Positions 35,554-45,205 of a stretch of 54,509 nucleotides of DNA are shown here, in pieces. A model generated the notes under the pieces. It saw only the letters and a program-made list of their open reading frames with translations, had not been told where the DNA came from and did no database searches. Position 1 is the first letter of the stretch; every line of letters begins with the position of its first letter. Position numbers and translations under genes: made by a program. Source of the DNA: Vicingaceae bacterium (GTDB lineage: Bacteria; Bacteroidota; Bacteroidia; Flavobacteriales_E; Vicingaceae); contig JARGOE010000004.1 of assembly GCA_029210015.1 (NCBI GenBank), positions 1-54,509 of the forward strand, given 5' to 3'.

Positions 35554-37164
35554 TCAATATCCGTTATTTTTCTGAGATAAGAAAATTCTGAAATACTTTA
35601 AATCTACTTTTAAATAATTATAATCTTCTAATATTTTTGTTCTCTCTTCCGGGTAGTAACTAATATTTTCTTTAGGAAAAATTATTGCTCCTATTTTATT
35701 GTTTTTTATCTCTTCCATCTTATCAATGTACAATCCTTCTTTACGAATATAATAACCCGGATTAGCCATTGTATTCTTTCGCATATCAACAATATCAGGT
35801 CTATTTAAATAGTAGCGCAAAGCCTGACCATTAAAAGCGATAATATTTTTTTTGTCTTTAAGTTTTTCTTTTAAAACTGTAACTTCATTATTGAACTCTT
35901 CTCTATATTTTTTATTATCAGACAATTTAGAATTGAAATCTAAATTTAGATAACCAAGAACAACAATTAAAATTAACATAAAACTTAACAACCCTGAAGT
36001 TAATTTGATTTTTGAATTATTCAAATCTATTTTAAAAAGACTGATATGGTAAATTATTGCAAAAATAAATAGCCCTACCACCGGAAAAACATATGTTTTA
36101 TTTAAAATAAAAGGTGTTATTGTAACTAAATAAAACCCTGCAACTATATATGGAAGCTTATAGCTTTTGTCTTCTAAAAGTTTTCTTGAAATGAAAAATA
36201 AAACAACAATAGCTACTATTAATATTGAAAATAAAAAAACATTATCACTCAATAAATTAAGCCATGCTTGCCCCATACTAATTCCAGCGTACTCGTCATT
36301 TCCTTTCAAGAAGATTCTTGCAAAATGCATTATCCATGTTTTAATGGGTGCTAATGTTTTTATAACACCAGGCCAAAGAGCCAAAATCCCTATAAGAAAA
36401 GCCACAAAAACAACCATTAATGATTTTAACAACTGCTTTAACTTTCTAACGAAAATCAATCCAATAATTGCCCCAGAAACTACAAATAATGCCGTTTCTA
36501 ATGCAACAAACATTAGAGCTACCGACAAACCTAAAGCAAAAGCTGTTTTTTTATTAGGCAGATTATACCACCTCATTAAAGTTCCTAAAAAAATTAATGA
36601 ACAAATAAACTGTACTGTATGAAAGTTAAGTCGCTCAAAAGAATAATTAAAGATTGTACTTACCACTAATAAACTAGATAAAATAATAGCATAAAAACAA
36701 GTAGTTAAATTGATTTTTTTCGAAATAAACAAAGCCAGAAACAAACTTAAAATTGCTATAAATCCCAAACAGATATTACTATATCTCAGATTTTTATCAT
36801 TTTGAATAATATCATCTTTATTTATAAATAAGCTCCAATAATAATTAGCTAATGGAGGATGGTAGTGCCTTAAATAAAATGGATTTTCGTTTTCATCAGG
36901 GTAATTAAATTGTTGAACTAATTGACTATTCAACAAGGTATCTTTATCAGCTCTAGCTTTTCCAATTTTATAAAACTCAATAAAGTTTAAACTATTTTTT
37001 TCAAAAGCATTATATGCAACACCTTTTCTTGAAAGTGTCTCATAATTTAATTCATCCCACCCTAAATGATTATTAATATTAGTAAATGATTTCATAGAAA
37101 ACAAAACTAATGCACCCAATAAACATAGGCTAACAACTATATGATATATGCTAAACTTTTTCAC
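35554..37164 (-). CDS. GT-C-like membrane glycosyltransferase (PMT/GT39-like)
   Basis: About 536 aa from GTG at 37164. An open frame runs back to TTG at 37191, but the -7 candidate at 37189-37196 lies upstream of GTG and would be cut by the longer start; the N-terminus KKFSIYHIVVSLCLLGAL also looks native. The first loop has NNHLGWDELNYETL with an acidic DE pair, as in GT-C enzymes that use lipid-linked sugars. About ten membrane segments and a C-terminal soluble tail follow. Substrate unknown; family assignment is by topology. Confidence 0.65.
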   Translation of the reverse strand: MKKFSIYHIVVSLCLLGALVLFSMKSFTNINNHLGWDELNYETLSRKGVAYNAFEKNSLNFIEFYKIGKARADKDTLLNSQLVQQFNYPDENENPFYLRHYHPPLANYYWSLFINKDDIIQNDKNLRYSNICLGFIAILSLFLALFISKKINLTTCFYAIILSSLLVVSTIFNYSFERLNFHTVQFICSLIFLGTLMRWYNLPNKKTAFALGLSVALMFVALETALFVVSGAIIGLIFVRKLKQLLKSLMVVFVAFLIGILALWPGVIKTLAPIKTWIMHFARIFLKGNDEYAGISMGQAWLNLLSDNVFLFSILIVAIVVLFFISRKLLEDKSYKLPYIVAGFYLVTITPFILNKTYVFPVVGLFIFAIIYHISLFKIDLNNSKIKLTSGLLSFMLILIVVLGYLNLDFNSKLSDNKKYREEFNNEVTVLKEKLKDKKNIIAFNGQALRYYLNRPDIVDMRKNTMANPGYYIRKEGLYIDKMEEIKNNKIGAIIFPKENISYYPEERTKILEDYNYLKVDLKYFRIFLSQKNNGY

Positions 37165-37188
37165 AAAAAATTGAATGTCGTAAAAGTA

Positions 37189-37196
37189 CAAAAATA
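37189..37196 (-). promoter_or_regulatory. candidate -7 element (TATTTTTG) for the 14-gene operon
   Basis: Minus-strand TATTTTTG fits TAnnTTTG. It gives a start site near 37183 and a leader of about 19 nt to the GTG at 37164. It is the only clear candidate ahead of the long minus-strand run. No -33 TTG was found. Confidence 0.4.
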
Positions 37197-37246
37197 GCCG
37201 TTTTAATCCAGTACATTTATTACACGTCTATTTTACAATTTATAGT

Positions 37247-37254
37247 TAAGTTTG
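37247..37254 (+). promoter_or_regulatory. candidate -7 element (TAAGTTTG) for the 37270 methyltransferase
   Basis: TAAGTTTG fits TAnnTTTG, 15 nt before the ATG. With the minus-strand candidate at 37189-37196 it makes a divergent promoter pair in a 105-nt gap. A -33 TTG is not evident. Confidence 0.38.
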
Positions 37255-37269
37255 TCTCTTTTATAAATT

Positions 37270-37998
37270 ATGTCAGAATTTCAATTTAAAGAAATAGATG
37301 AAGAGGGAATGGAGACTTTAGATGCCATTTCAGCGGCAGATAAATTCAATAGGTGGATGTATGATACCATTGAACCTCATTGCTCTGGTAAAATTTTAGA
37401 AATAGGAAGTGGAATAGGTAATATCTCTAACTTTTTCCTAAAAAACGGAGCAAATATTACTTTAAGTGATATTAGAGATAATTACTGTGATGCCCTAAGA
37501 AATAATTTTAAAGAGTATAATGCTGAAGTGATAAACGTAAATATTGCTGATGAAGATTTTGATAAAAAATATGCTCACCTGCTAAACTCTTTTGACACTA
37601 TTTTTTCTTTAAATGTTGTAGAGCATATTAAAGATCATTCTTTAGCTGTAAAAAACTGCAGCAAGTTACTTAGGGATAATGGAACTCTCGTAACCTTAGT
37701 TCCTGCTTACCAAGGCATTTATAATGGATTTGATACCGTTTTAGAGCATTACCGAAGATACACTAAGAAAACTTTAACAGAACTCTTAGAAAAAGATTAT
37801 ACCATAACACACAAACAATACTTTAATTTTATTGGAATATTAGGATGGATATTTACTGGTGCAATCCTAAGAAAAAAGACTATTCCTTCAGGTCAAATGG
37901 GCTTGTACAACAAATTAGTCCCACTATTCAAAGTAATTGATAAAATTATTTTTAACAGTATGGGTCTATCAGTTATTGCTGTTGCAAAGAAAAAGTAG
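37270..37998 (+). CDS. Class I SAM-dependent methyltransferase
   Basis: 242 aa. Motif I KILEIGSGIGNISNFFL near 41, then TLSDIRDNY near 62 and SLNVVEHIKDH near 115, the Methyltransf_11 pattern. The C-terminal third has a hydrophobic stretch (FNFIGILGWIFTGAIL) that may touch the membrane, as in enzymes encoded beside polyprenyl-phosphate GT2 proteins. It is convergent with the M42-like peptidase gene across a 40-nt gap that contains only a weak hairpin. Confidence 0.85.
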   Translation: MSEFQFKEIDEEGMETLDAISAADKFNRWMYDTIEPHCSGKILEIGSGIGNISNFFLKNGANITLSDIRDNYCDALRNNFKEYNAEVINVNIADEDFDKKYAHLLNSFDTIFSLNVVEHIKDHSLAVKNCSKLLRDNGTLVTLVPAYQGIYNGFDTVLEHYRRYTKKTLTELLEKDYTITHKQYFNFIGILGWIFTGAILRKKTIPSGQMGLYNKLVPLFKVIDKIIFNSMGLSVIAVAKKK

Positions 37999-38038
37999 AC
38001 TTATCTAAGTAAAAACTTCTTAGCCAAATAGTTAAATA

Positions 38039-38962
38039 TTACAGTTTTTTCATTAAAAGCGAATATATCTCTACCATAGCTTTAATATCTACTTTATGCA
38101 CTTTTTCATCTGGTGTATGAACATTATCTTCAGGCGCTCCAATAAAACACCAATCAAATGGGAAAGGTGAACGTTGTAATGCATTCCCATCACTTCCTCC
38201 AGCACTTTCTACTTCCAATTGAAACGGTATTTTACTTTCTTTAGCAAAACCTAAAATTCTATTAAGATAACTTCTTCTTGGTATTCCAGAATCTCTCATA
38301 GAAATAGCTACGCCTTTTCCATGTTGCACTCCTTTTGTAACCCATGTAATATCAGATATTAGAGCTTGTTTTAAATTATAGGTATCGTATAAGTATTTCG
38401 CTAAGTATCCAACACTTCCTCCTCCATGCTCTTCCCATGTTGAAAAAACTATCGCTCCGTTCTCTAATGTTTTTGCAACCTCTAAAGCATTCCATACCCC
38501 TAAACGATTATCCATATAACAACACTGAATATAGTCTTCTGTTTCTCTAAAATCAGGCTGATAAGTTATAGTAGTTGCCCTATCAATTTCTCTATTAAAT
38601 TTTGCTGAGTAAGTCAAGAATTGATGTTCATCCTCTTCAACATTTAATTCTGCAACTATCTTTCCTTTACTATCTTCACCAACTAATTTAGTTCCTTTTT
38701 TTGCTCCTGGACCACCAATTTTTATCAAATTATTTTCATAACCAACGGTATAGCCTATAGAATCAATATGAGCGAAAATAGCAGTTCTTGGTTCCCCAAA
38801 AACTAAAATAATATTGTCTTGAAATCCGTCTCCAAAAATTATTTTTGGTTGAAATTTCCAACTAGCTTTAGTTTCTTCTATATACTTTAATAAAAAATTT
38901 GTCATATTAGATTCATCTCCAGATGGAGCATGAACAGCACATAATTCTTTTAATAATTTCAT
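38039..38962 (-). CDS. M42/M28-type metallo-aminopeptidase
   Basis: 307 aa. Start KELCAVHAPSGDE is typical of the M42 group. Likely metal ligands are in FAHIDSIGY (His), CYMDNRLGVWNALE (Asp), TWEEHGGGSVGYL (Glu-Glu), SDITWV (Asp) and DNVHTPDEKV (His). It is a cytoplasmic zinc-type peptidase without signal peptide. The dnaN terminator lies just upstream, so it probably has its own weak promoter or depends on read-through. Exact substrate unknown. Confidence 0.87.
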   Translation of the reverse strand: MKLLKELCAVHAPSGDESNMTNFLLKYIEETKASWKFQPKIIFGDGFQDNIILVFGEPRTAIFAHIDSIGYTVGYENNLIKIGGPGAKKGTKLVGEDSKGKIVAELNVEEDEHQFLTYSAKFNREIDRATTITYQPDFRETEDYIQCCYMDNRLGVWNALEVAKTLENGAIVFSTWEEHGGGSVGYLAKYLYDTYNLKQALISDITWVTKGVQHGKGVAISMRDSGIPRRSYLNRILGFAKESKIPFQLEVESAGGSDGNALQRSPFPFDWCFIGAPEDNVHTPDEKVHKVDIKAMVEIYSLLMKKL

Positions 38963-38976
38963 ATTGTTATAAATGA

Positions 38977-39018
38977 AAAAGCTGTCTATTCTTAGATAAA
39001 ACCAGAATGACAGCTTTT
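38977..39018 (-). terminator. Rho-independent terminator after dnaN
   Basis: AAAAGCTGTC (38977-38986) pairs with GACAGCTTTT (39009-39018), with an inner ATTCT/AGAAT arm. On the minus strand the stem ends in GCTGTC-side arm followed by TTTT. It lies 21 nt after the dnaN stop. Confidence 0.7.
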
Positions 39019-39038
39019 AATATTGTAGAATTTTATTC

Positions 39039-40160
39039 TTAGTTATTTAACATTACTGGCATTACCAACATCAGTATTTCTTCAGCTTCATCCGATTTTT
39101 CGGCTGGAGTTAAAATACCAGCTCTATTTGGTGCCGACATTGCAATATTTACTTCTTCAGATTCTAAATTAGATAACATCTCAACTAAAAACCTTGAGTT
39201 AAATCCAATTTCCATATCTTCACCCTCATAAGCACAAGTTAATCTTTCATTTGCTTCATTAGCAAAATCTAAATCTTCTGCAGAAATTTGTAATTCACTC
39301 CCGCTCATTTTTAATCTTACTTGGTGTGTAGTTTTGTTTGAGAATATTGAAACTCTTTTTACTGAGTTTAACAATGAAGTTCTACTTATTGTTAATTTAT
39401 TTGGATTCTCTGTAGGTATTACTGCTCCATAGTTAGGATATTTCCCATCAATTAAACGAGCAATCATTTTTGTTGAGCCAAATACAAACATTGCATTTGT
39501 TTCGTTGTACTCTATAGAAACTTCTTCACCAACACTTCCCAAAACAGCTTTCAACAATGTTAAAGGCTTCTTAGGAAGAATAAAAGTCGAAGCTTTATCT
39601 GCTTTTAAATCTGTTCTAGTGTATTTAACTAATTTATGAGCATCTGTTGCCACAAAAGTCAAATCATCATTATTGATTTCAAAATACACACCTGACATTA
39701 CCGGTCTTAATTCATCGTTGCCAGTAGCAAATAATGTTTTGTTTACAGCATTAGACAACACTGCTCCATCAACACTGATAGTAGAAGGCTTTTCTAATTT
39801 GGGTGTTTTTGGAAACTCAGAGCCATCATGCCCTATTAATTTATATTTACCAAAGTCAGAAGAAATTTCAATTCCAAAAGTAGCCGAATCAATAGTAAAA
39901 GTTAATGGTTGATCAGGAAATGTTTTTAACGTATCTAATAACAACCTTGCAGGAATAGCAATAACTCCATCTTCTTTTGCTTCAATAGAAATTTGAGTAA
40001 CCATTGTAGTTTCTAAATCAGAAGCTGTTATAATTAACTCACCTTTTTTTATTTGAAATAAAAAATCATCTAGAATTGGCAAAGTATTATTCGAATTTAA
40101 TACCCCTCCAATTAACTGCAATTTCTTTAATAAAACTTCACTCGATACGATAAACTTCAT
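39039..40160 (-). CDS. dnaN: DNA polymerase III beta subunit (sliding clamp)
   Basis: 373 aa, the normal length. Three clamp domains are visible: KFIVSSEVLLKKLQLIGGVL start, ITASDLETTM near 55, PVMSGVYFEI and FVATDAHKLVKY near 155-180 in domain 2, and GFNSRFLVEMLSNL near 320 ending VMPVMLNN in domain 3. It holds the polymerase on DNA. It is not beside dnaA, as is common in Bacteroidota. Downstream of lon on the same strand, with a 96-nt gap carrying a promoter candidate. Confidence 0.97.
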   Translation of the reverse strand: MKFIVSSEVLLKKLQLIGGVLNSNNTLPILDDFLFQIKKGELIITASDLETTMVTQISIEAKEDGVIAIPARLLLDTLKTFPDQPLTFTIDSATFGIEISSDFGKYKLIGHDGSEFPKTPKLEKPSTISVDGAVLSNAVNKTLFATGNDELRPVMSGVYFEINNDDLTFVATDAHKLVKYTRTDLKADKASTFILPKKPLTLLKAVLGSVGEEVSIEYNETNAMFVFGSTKMIARLIDGKYPNYGAVIPTENPNKLTISRTSLLNSVKRVSIFSNKTTHQVRLKMSGSELQISAEDLDFANEANERLTCAYEGEDMEIGFNSRFLVEMLSNLESEEVNIAMSAPNRAGILTPAEKSDEAEEILMLVMPVMLNN

Positions 40161-40184
40161 TTGTAATCTTTTTAATTAGGTTAA

Positions 40185-40192
40185 CAAATGTA
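40185..40192 (-). promoter_or_regulatory. candidate -7 element (TACATTTG) for dnaN
   Basis: Minus-strand TACATTTG fits TAnnTTTG and lies 24 nt before the dnaN ATG. No -33 TTG was found at the expected spacing. Confidence 0.42.
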
Positions 40193-40256
40193 CTCGTTTT
40201 AGAAGGGCTGATTTTTTAAATTTTTCATAAATTATTAACAGTTGTTGATAGTGAAT

Positions 40257-42701
40257 TTAAGCTACCTTCATAGCATCCTTAACCTTTTGGTTAGTTAACG
40301 CTAAATCAATAACTTCCATCATACTTTCAACATAATGAAACTTCAATCCTTTCAGGTATTTAGGATTAATTTCTTCTATGTCTTTTTTGTTTTCAACTGA
40401 TAAAATAATCTCTTTAATTTCAGCTCTTTTTGCAGCTAAAATCTTCTCTTTAATTCCTCCTACTGCCAATACTCTACCACGCAAGGTAATTTCTCCAGTC
40501 ATGGCTATATTACTTTTAACTTTACGCTGTGTAAATGCAGATGCTAAGGCAGTCAACATTGTTATCCCTGCTGATGGTCCATCCTTAGGAGTAGCGCCTT
40601 CAGGCACGTGAATATGCACATCCCATTTATCAAATATCTCCGGTTTTAAACCAATCATATCTGAATGAGCTTTTAAATAAGCTAAAGCTATTACTGCAGA
40701 TTCTTTCATTACATCTCCTAAGTTACCCGTCAAGGTTAACTTACCTTTCCCTTTACTTAAACTACTCTCTATAAATAAAATATCTCCTCCAACAGAAGTC
40801 CATGCTAAACCTGTAACTACACCAGCTACATCATTTCCTTGGTACTTATCTTTTGAGTGTCCTGGTCCTAAAATTTTAGTTAAATCTTCCAATGTAATTT
40901 GTTCCGACAACTCCTCTTCCATCACCACTTGCTTGGCTCTATTTCTAACTACTTTTGCAATTTTTTTCTCTAATAATCTAACTCCTGATTCTCTTGTATA
41001 GTCAGTAATTATTTTTTCAATAACTGGTTTAGACAATTTTAAATGAGTTTTTTTTAATCCATGGTTTTTCAACAACTTAGGCAACAAGTGCTTATTCGCA
41101 ATTTCAATCTTTTCTTCAACTGTATATCCATTAATTTCTATAATCTCCATTCTATCACGTAAAGCTGGCTGAATGGTTGATAAAGAGTTTGCTGTTGCAA
41201 TAAATAAGATTTTAGATAAATCGTAATCTAACTCTAAAAAATTATCGTAAAAGGTCTCATTTTGTTCAGGATCTAAAACCTCTAATAAAGCAGAAGATGG
41301 GTCACCTTGATGGCTATTACCTAACTTATCTACCTCATCTAAAACAAAAACAGGATTTGAAGAACTTGCTTTTTTAATGTTTTGAACAACTCTGCCAGGC
41401 ATTGCTCCAATATAAGTTTTTCTATGGCCTCTAATTTCTGCTTCATCTCTAACTCCACCTAACGACATCCTAACATATTTCCTTCCTAATGCTTCGGCTA
41501 CGGATTTTCCTAATGATGTTTTTCCGACACCTGGAGGGCCATACAAACATAAAATAGGAGATTTCATATCACCCTTCAACTTCAGTACAGCCAAGTATTC
41601 TATGATTCTTTCTTTCACTTTTTCTAACCCAAAATGATCTTTATCCAATACTTTTTGAGCTCTTTTTAAATCAAAATTATCTTTGGTTAACTCTCCCCAA
41701 GGTAATTCGATTAATGTTTCTAAATAATTTAATTGAACTGAATATTCTGCTGCTTGAGGGTTTAATCGTTGAAACTTTTGCAGCTCTTTATCAAAACGCT
41801 CTCCTACAGCTTTTGGCCATTTCTTTTTCTTAGCTTTCTTTTTAAAATCTTCAACCTCTTGTTGTTGAGGGTCTCCTCCCAATTCTTCTTGAATTTGTTT
41901 GATTTGTTGATTTAAAAAATACTCTCTTTGTTGTTGGTCTAAATCAGTTCTAACCTTTGATTGTATATCATTTTTAAGCTCTAACAATTGTAATTCTTTT
42001 GTTAAATGCTCTAACAAAGAAGTTGCTCTTTCTATTAATTCAGGTGTTTCTAAAAGACTTTGTTTAGTATCAACATCAGCTTTCATATTAGAAGCAATGA
42101 AGTTGATTAAGAAAGTAGGGCTTTCAATATTTTTTATAGCAAATGTAGCTTCAGTTGGTATTGTTGGCGATTGTTCTATAATCTGAGAAGCCAAATCTTT
42201 AATAGAACTTACTAATGCATTAAAACTTTTTCCTGAAGGTTTCTCTTGTTGGTCAAACGCTTCTATTTTAGCTCTTAAATAAGGATCCTTTTGAGTAATC
42301 TCTTTAACCTTAAATCTTTTTTTTCCTTGAATAATTACAGTTGTATTACCATCAGGCATTCTTAACATTTTAAGAATATACGCAACAGTTCCAACAGAAT
42401 TTAAATCTCCTTCTTGAGGGTCTTCAATATTTCCATTTTTTTGTGAAACAACCCCTAAAGTTTTATTACCCTTATGAGCATCCTTAATAAGTTTAATAGA
42501 TTTATCTCTACCAACTGTAATTGGTATTACTACACCTGGAAATAGGACTGTATTTCTTAAAGGAAGTAATGGTAGCTCCTCAGGAGTATCTTCAGCATTT
42601 ATCTGTTCTTCATCATCTTGTGATAATAATGGGATAAACTCTGCATCATCTTCAAATGATTCCGTTATCATTAAATTATCAAAATCAAAACTATCTTTCA
42701 T
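40257..42701 (-). CDS. lon: ATP-dependent Lon protease
   Basis: 814 aa, full-length LonA. The N-terminal substrate domain begins after an acidic leader with [14 protein letters not shown]; a coiled coil near 230-290 ([20 protein letters not shown]); the AAA+ module has [13 protein letters not shown] (Walker A) near 384 and FVLDEVDK (Walker B). The protease domain has the Ser-Lys pair Ser710 (PKDGPSAG) and Lys753 (GGIKEK). It degrades misfolded and regulatory proteins. The 113-nt upstream gap holds a sigma-54-like sequence, see the findings. Confidence 0.98.
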   Translation of the reverse strand: MKDSFDFDNLMITESFEDDAEFIPLLSQDDEEQINAEDTPEELPLLPLRNTVLFPGVVIPITVGRDKSIKLIKDAHKGNKTLGVVSQKNGNIEDPQEGDLNSVGTVAYILKMLRMPDGNTTVIIQGKKRFKVKEITQKDPYLRAKIEAFDQQEKPSGKSFNALVSSIKDLASQIIEQSPTIPTEATFAIKNIESPTFLINFIASNMKADVDTKQSLLETPELIERATSLLEHLTKELQLLELKNDIQSKVRTDLDQQQREYFLNQQIKQIQEELGGDPQQQEVEDFKKKAKKKKWPKAVGERFDKELQKFQRLNPQAAEYSVQLNYLETLIELPWGELTKDNFDLKRAQKVLDKDHFGLEKVKERIIEYLAVLKLKGDMKSPILCLYGPPGVGKTSLGKSVAEALGRKYVRMSLGGVRDEAEIRGHRKTYIGAMPGRVVQNIKKASSSNPVFVLDEVDKLGNSHQGDPSSALLEVLDPEQNETFYDNFLELDYDLSKILFIATANSLSTIQPALRDRMEIIEINGYTVEEKIEIANKHLLPKLLKNHGLKKTHLKLSKPVIEKIITDYTRESGVRLLEKKIAKVVRNRAKQVVMEEELSEQITLEDLTKILGPGHSKDKYQGNDVAGVVTGLAWTSVGGDILFIESSLSKGKGKLTLTGNLGDVMKESAVIALAYLKAHSDMIGLKPEIFDKWDVHIHVPEGATPKDGPSAGITMLTALASAFTQRKVKSNIAMTGEITLRGRVLAVGGIKEKILAAKRAEIKEIILSVENKKDIEEINPKYLKGLKFHYVESMMEVIDLALTNQKVKDAMKVA

Positions 42702-42814
42702 ATCTCTTTATTAAGTCAAATTGACAGTAATTATTCCTAAATGAATAAATAACTGTTGCACCTACTCTTTTTCAAGTGTCGTGCCAATATAATATAACTG
42801 AAATTTTGGCGGTA

Positions 42815-44002
42815 TTATTTGCGATACTTTGCAGATTGTTCAAATATGGCAGCTAAAATTTCTTTATCTGCCTCAGAAAGTTTAACGCCTCTACGTTTCA
42901 TCACAATTTCAGCAACCTCAAAAACCTTATCTAATTTATAAGTACTAACACCTGCTGAACCACCCCAGCTATAAGACGGTATAAAGTTACGAGGAAAACC
43001 ACTACCAAATATATTGGCAGAAACCCCCACAACAGTTCCAGTATTAAACATGGTATTTATTCCACATTTAGAGTGGTCTCCCATTAATAGTCCACAAAAT
43101 TGAAGCCCTGTTTTCTCAAATTTTTCTTTTTGATAAGACCATAATTTTACCTCAGCATAATTATTTTTCAAATTAGAGGTATTAGTATCCGCTCCTAAAT
43201 TACACCATTCACCAATCACAGAGTTTCCTAAAAATCCATCATGTCCTTTATTAGAGTAATCTTGAATAACAGAATTATTCACTTCTCCACCAACTTTAGA
43301 ATATTTACCTATTGTTGTTGCTCCATAAATTTTAGTTCCTAACTTTAGAACACCTCCTTCACATAAAGCTAATCCTCCACGCACAATACTTCCTTCCATT
43401 ACCTCAGCATTTTCACCAATATAGATTGGACCATCTGTACTATTTAAAATAGCAGCTTCTACCTTCGCACCTTCTTCAATAAAAATATGATCACCAAAAA
43501 TAGTATTTGTAGAAGAAATCTTTTGTGACTGCTTACCAAAAGTTACCAATTCAAAATCATCGATTAATGCTTCTTTATTTTTAGAAAAAATATCAGTTAT
43601 CGATTCTAACTCAATCCCAACAAGACTTTCATTAGTATCTTTAATATAGTAAGAACTTTTTTGAAATTGCTCAATAGTACATTTTGCAGCAATCAATCTA
43701 TTCTTATAAAAGAATGCTTCATCTGATATTAGACGATTAACTATAAAGTCAACTAATCTTTTGTTAGGTAGAAAACGAGTATTTATAAAAACATTCTCTT
43801 TTTCATTTTTCAAAGGATATTTAGATCTTAAATATTCTTCTGTTATATAAGAAACTGAAATTGATTGATCTAGTTGAGAAAAATAATGTTGCCATTTTTC
43901 CTCAATAGTTAAAATACCTATTCGAATTTTTGCTAATGGCTTGGTGTAAACCAATGGTAGAAAATCTACTCGCTTATTATCATCAAAAAAAATTACATTC
44001 AT
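42815..44002 (-). CDS. GlmU-like putative sugar nucleotidyltransferase
   Basis: 395 aa from ATG at 44002; a TTG two codons earlier is less likely. The N-terminal half (NVIFFDDNKRVDFLPLVYTKPLAKIRIG) is a degenerate nucleotidyltransferase domain of the NTP_transf_4 type. The C-terminal half is a left-handed beta-helix with hexapeptide repeats (GDHIFIEEGAKVEAAIL, IGENAEVMEGSIVRGG, TKIYGATTIGKYSKVGG). In Bacteroidota this family replaces or complements GlmU in UDP-GlcNAc supply, but activity is not established. It is followed upstream by the L31 gene on the same strand. Confidence 0.83.
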   Translation of the reverse strand: MNVIFFDDNKRVDFLPLVYTKPLAKIRIGILTIEEKWQHYFSQLDQSISVSYITEEYLRSKYPLKNEKENVFINTRFLPNKRLVDFIVNRLISDEAFFYKNRLIAAKCTIEQFQKSSYYIKDTNESLVGIELESITDIFSKNKEALIDDFELVTFGKQSQKISSTNTIFGDHIFIEEGAKVEAAILNSTDGPIYIGENAEVMEGSIVRGGLALCEGGVLKLGTKIYGATTIGKYSKVGGEVNNSVIQDYSNKGHDGFLGNSVIGEWCNLGADTNTSNLKNNYAEVKLWSYQKEKFEKTGLQFCGLLMGDHSKCGINTMFNTGTVVGVSANIFGSGFPRNFIPSYSWGGSAGVSTYKLDKVFEVAEIVMKRRGVKLSEADKEILAAIFEQSAKYRK

Positions 44003-44032
44003 TATCAACTATATTTTGAATAGTACTAAAAT

Positions 44033-44066
44033 AAAAAAGTCCCGATAGATATCGAGACTTTTTTAA
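44033..44066 (-). terminator. Rho-independent terminator after L31
   Basis: AAAAAAGTC (44033-44041) pairs with GACTTTTTT (44056-44064), extended by CCGAT/ATCGA with one mismatch around a 4-nt loop. It has A/T runs on both sides, so it could act in both directions; on the minus strand it ends the L31 transcript. Confidence 0.78.
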
Positions 44067-44083
44067 TAAATATTATGTGTTTT

Positions 44084-44341
44084 TTATTTTTTTGAATGCT
44101 TTGCGTAACGATTCTTGAATTTATCAATTCTTCCTGCCGTATCAACTAAGTTCATTTTACCAGTGTAAAAAGGATGAGACTTGTGAGAAATCTCTAATTT
44201 AATCAAGGGATATTCATTACCATCTTCCCACTTAACTGTTTCAGTTGTATTAGCTGCTGATTTACTCAAAAACGAGTAATCATTACTCATATCTTTAAAC
44301 ACTACAAATCTGTATTCTTCTGGATGTATATCTTTTTTCAT
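44084..44341 (-). CDS. rpmE2: 50S ribosomal protein L31, type B
   Basis: 85 aa. [17 protein letters not shown] at the start, [26 protein letters not shown] near 49 and a basic tail RYAKHSKK match type B L31. The CxxC zinc knuckle of type A is absent, so it needs no zinc. Own promoter upstream and strong terminator downstream: a single-gene unit. Confidence 0.96.
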   Translation of the reverse strand: MKKDIHPEEYRFVVFKDMSNDYSFLSKSAANTTETVKWEDGNEYPLIKLEISHKSHPFYTGKMNLVDTAGRIDKFKNRYAKHSKK

Positions 44342-44366
44342 CTTATTATTCTTTTAAAAACGGATG

Positions 44367-44400
44367 CAAATGTAAGTATTAATGACAAACCTACCAACAA
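44367..44400 (-). promoter_or_regulatory. Bacteroidota-type promoter of L31 (TTG-20-TACATTTG)
   Basis: On the minus strand TACATTTG at 44374-44367 is preceded at a 20-nt distance by TTG (44397-44395, within TTGTTGG). Both -33 and -7 boxes fit the flavobacterial consensus TTG-N17-23-TAnnTTTG. The leader would be about 20 nt. This is the best promoter match in the window. Confidence 0.6.
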
Positions 44401-44445
44401 AATAAAAAATATTTTAAAGGCTATACTATTTTTCATTAAAAGAAA

Positions 44446-44453
44446 TATATTTG
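44446..44453 (+). promoter_or_regulatory. candidate -7 element (TATATTTG) for the second CMP-sugar operon
   Basis: TATATTTG fits TAnnTTTG and ends 5 nt before the ATG of the SpsF-like gene, so the transcript would be leaderless or nearly so. No -33 TTG is visible. Confidence 0.4.
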
Positions 44454-44458
44454 TATAA

Positions 44459-45205
44459 ATGTCAACAGCAATAATAATTCAAGCTCGCTTAGGTTCTACA
44501 AGGCTTCCAGAAAAAATGATTTTACCTTTTTATCAGGATAAAAACATTTTATCAATTTTATTAGAAAATTTACTTGAACATTCAAATACTCCAGTAATTC
44601 TTGCTACTACAACCAACCCTAATGACGATAAAATTGCAGATATTGCTAACGAATATAAAATAAACATCTTCAGAGGTGATGAGAACAACGTTTTAGATCG
44701 CTTCATAAAAGCTGCAGAACAATTTAATATTGATAATATAATAAGAGTTTGTGCTGACAATCCTTTTTTACAAATCAATTATGTAAATCAGCTTATATCA
44801 GAAATAGAAAATCATAATGAATTGGATTACATTTCATATACGATAGATAATAAAACACCTGCCATAAAGTCCCATATCGGCTTATTTGCCGAAGCTACTA
44901 CATCCAATACCCTCAAAAAAGTTGCTAGATTAACTGCTAACCCACTTTATCTAGAGCATGTTACAAATTTTATCTATTCCAATGAAAAGTTCAATATAAA
45001 GTTAATTCCAACTCCTAATATTTTTTTTAATAGATTAGATTTAAGATTTACACTTGATACACAGGAAGATTTTAACCTTTTAAAAGACTTATATTTATCC
45101 TATAAAAAATTTAATAATGATATTATTAAGTTGATTGAATATATTGACAACAATAAGTCTACTTTAACACAAATGAATACCCAAATAATAAAAAACAGTA
45201 AATAA
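44459..45205 (+). CDS. SpsF-like cytidylyltransferase (CMP-sugar synthetase family)
   Basis: 248 aa. TAIIIQARLGSTRLPEKMILPF at the start is the CTP-binding loop of the SpsF/KdsB/NeuA group; NVLDRFIKAAE near 82 and RVCADNPFLQ near 98 follow (D-N-P metal region). RLTANPLYLEHVTNFIY near 160 and FTLDTQEDF near 200 match SpsF. The likely role is to activate the acid made by the NeuB-like synthase next door as a CMP-sugar. First gene of a seven-gene plus-strand run; the next gene starts right after its stop. Confidence 0.88.
   Translation: MSTAIIIQARLGSTRLPEKMILPFYQDKNILSILLENLLEHSNTPVILATTTNPNDDKIADIANEYKINIFRGDENNVLDRFIKAAEQFNIDNIIRVCADNPFLQINYVNQLISEIENHNELDYISYTIDNKTPAIKSHIGLFAEATTSNTLKKVARLTANPLYLEHVTNFIYSNEKFNIKLIPTPNIFFNRLDLRFTLDTQEDFNLLKDLYLSYKKFNNDIIKLIEYIDNNKSTLTQMNTQIIKNSK

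Noticed and set aside
36167-36622. 151-codon open frame on the plus strand inside the GT-C-like gene
   Set aside because: It is antisense to a well-formed membrane protein gene. Its protein has no motif and a low-complexity composition, so it is a shadow frame.
37165-37191. TTG start of the GT-C-like gene at 37191
   Set aside because: The nine extra codons run through the candidate -7 box, and GTG at 37164 gives a better membrane-protein N-terminus.
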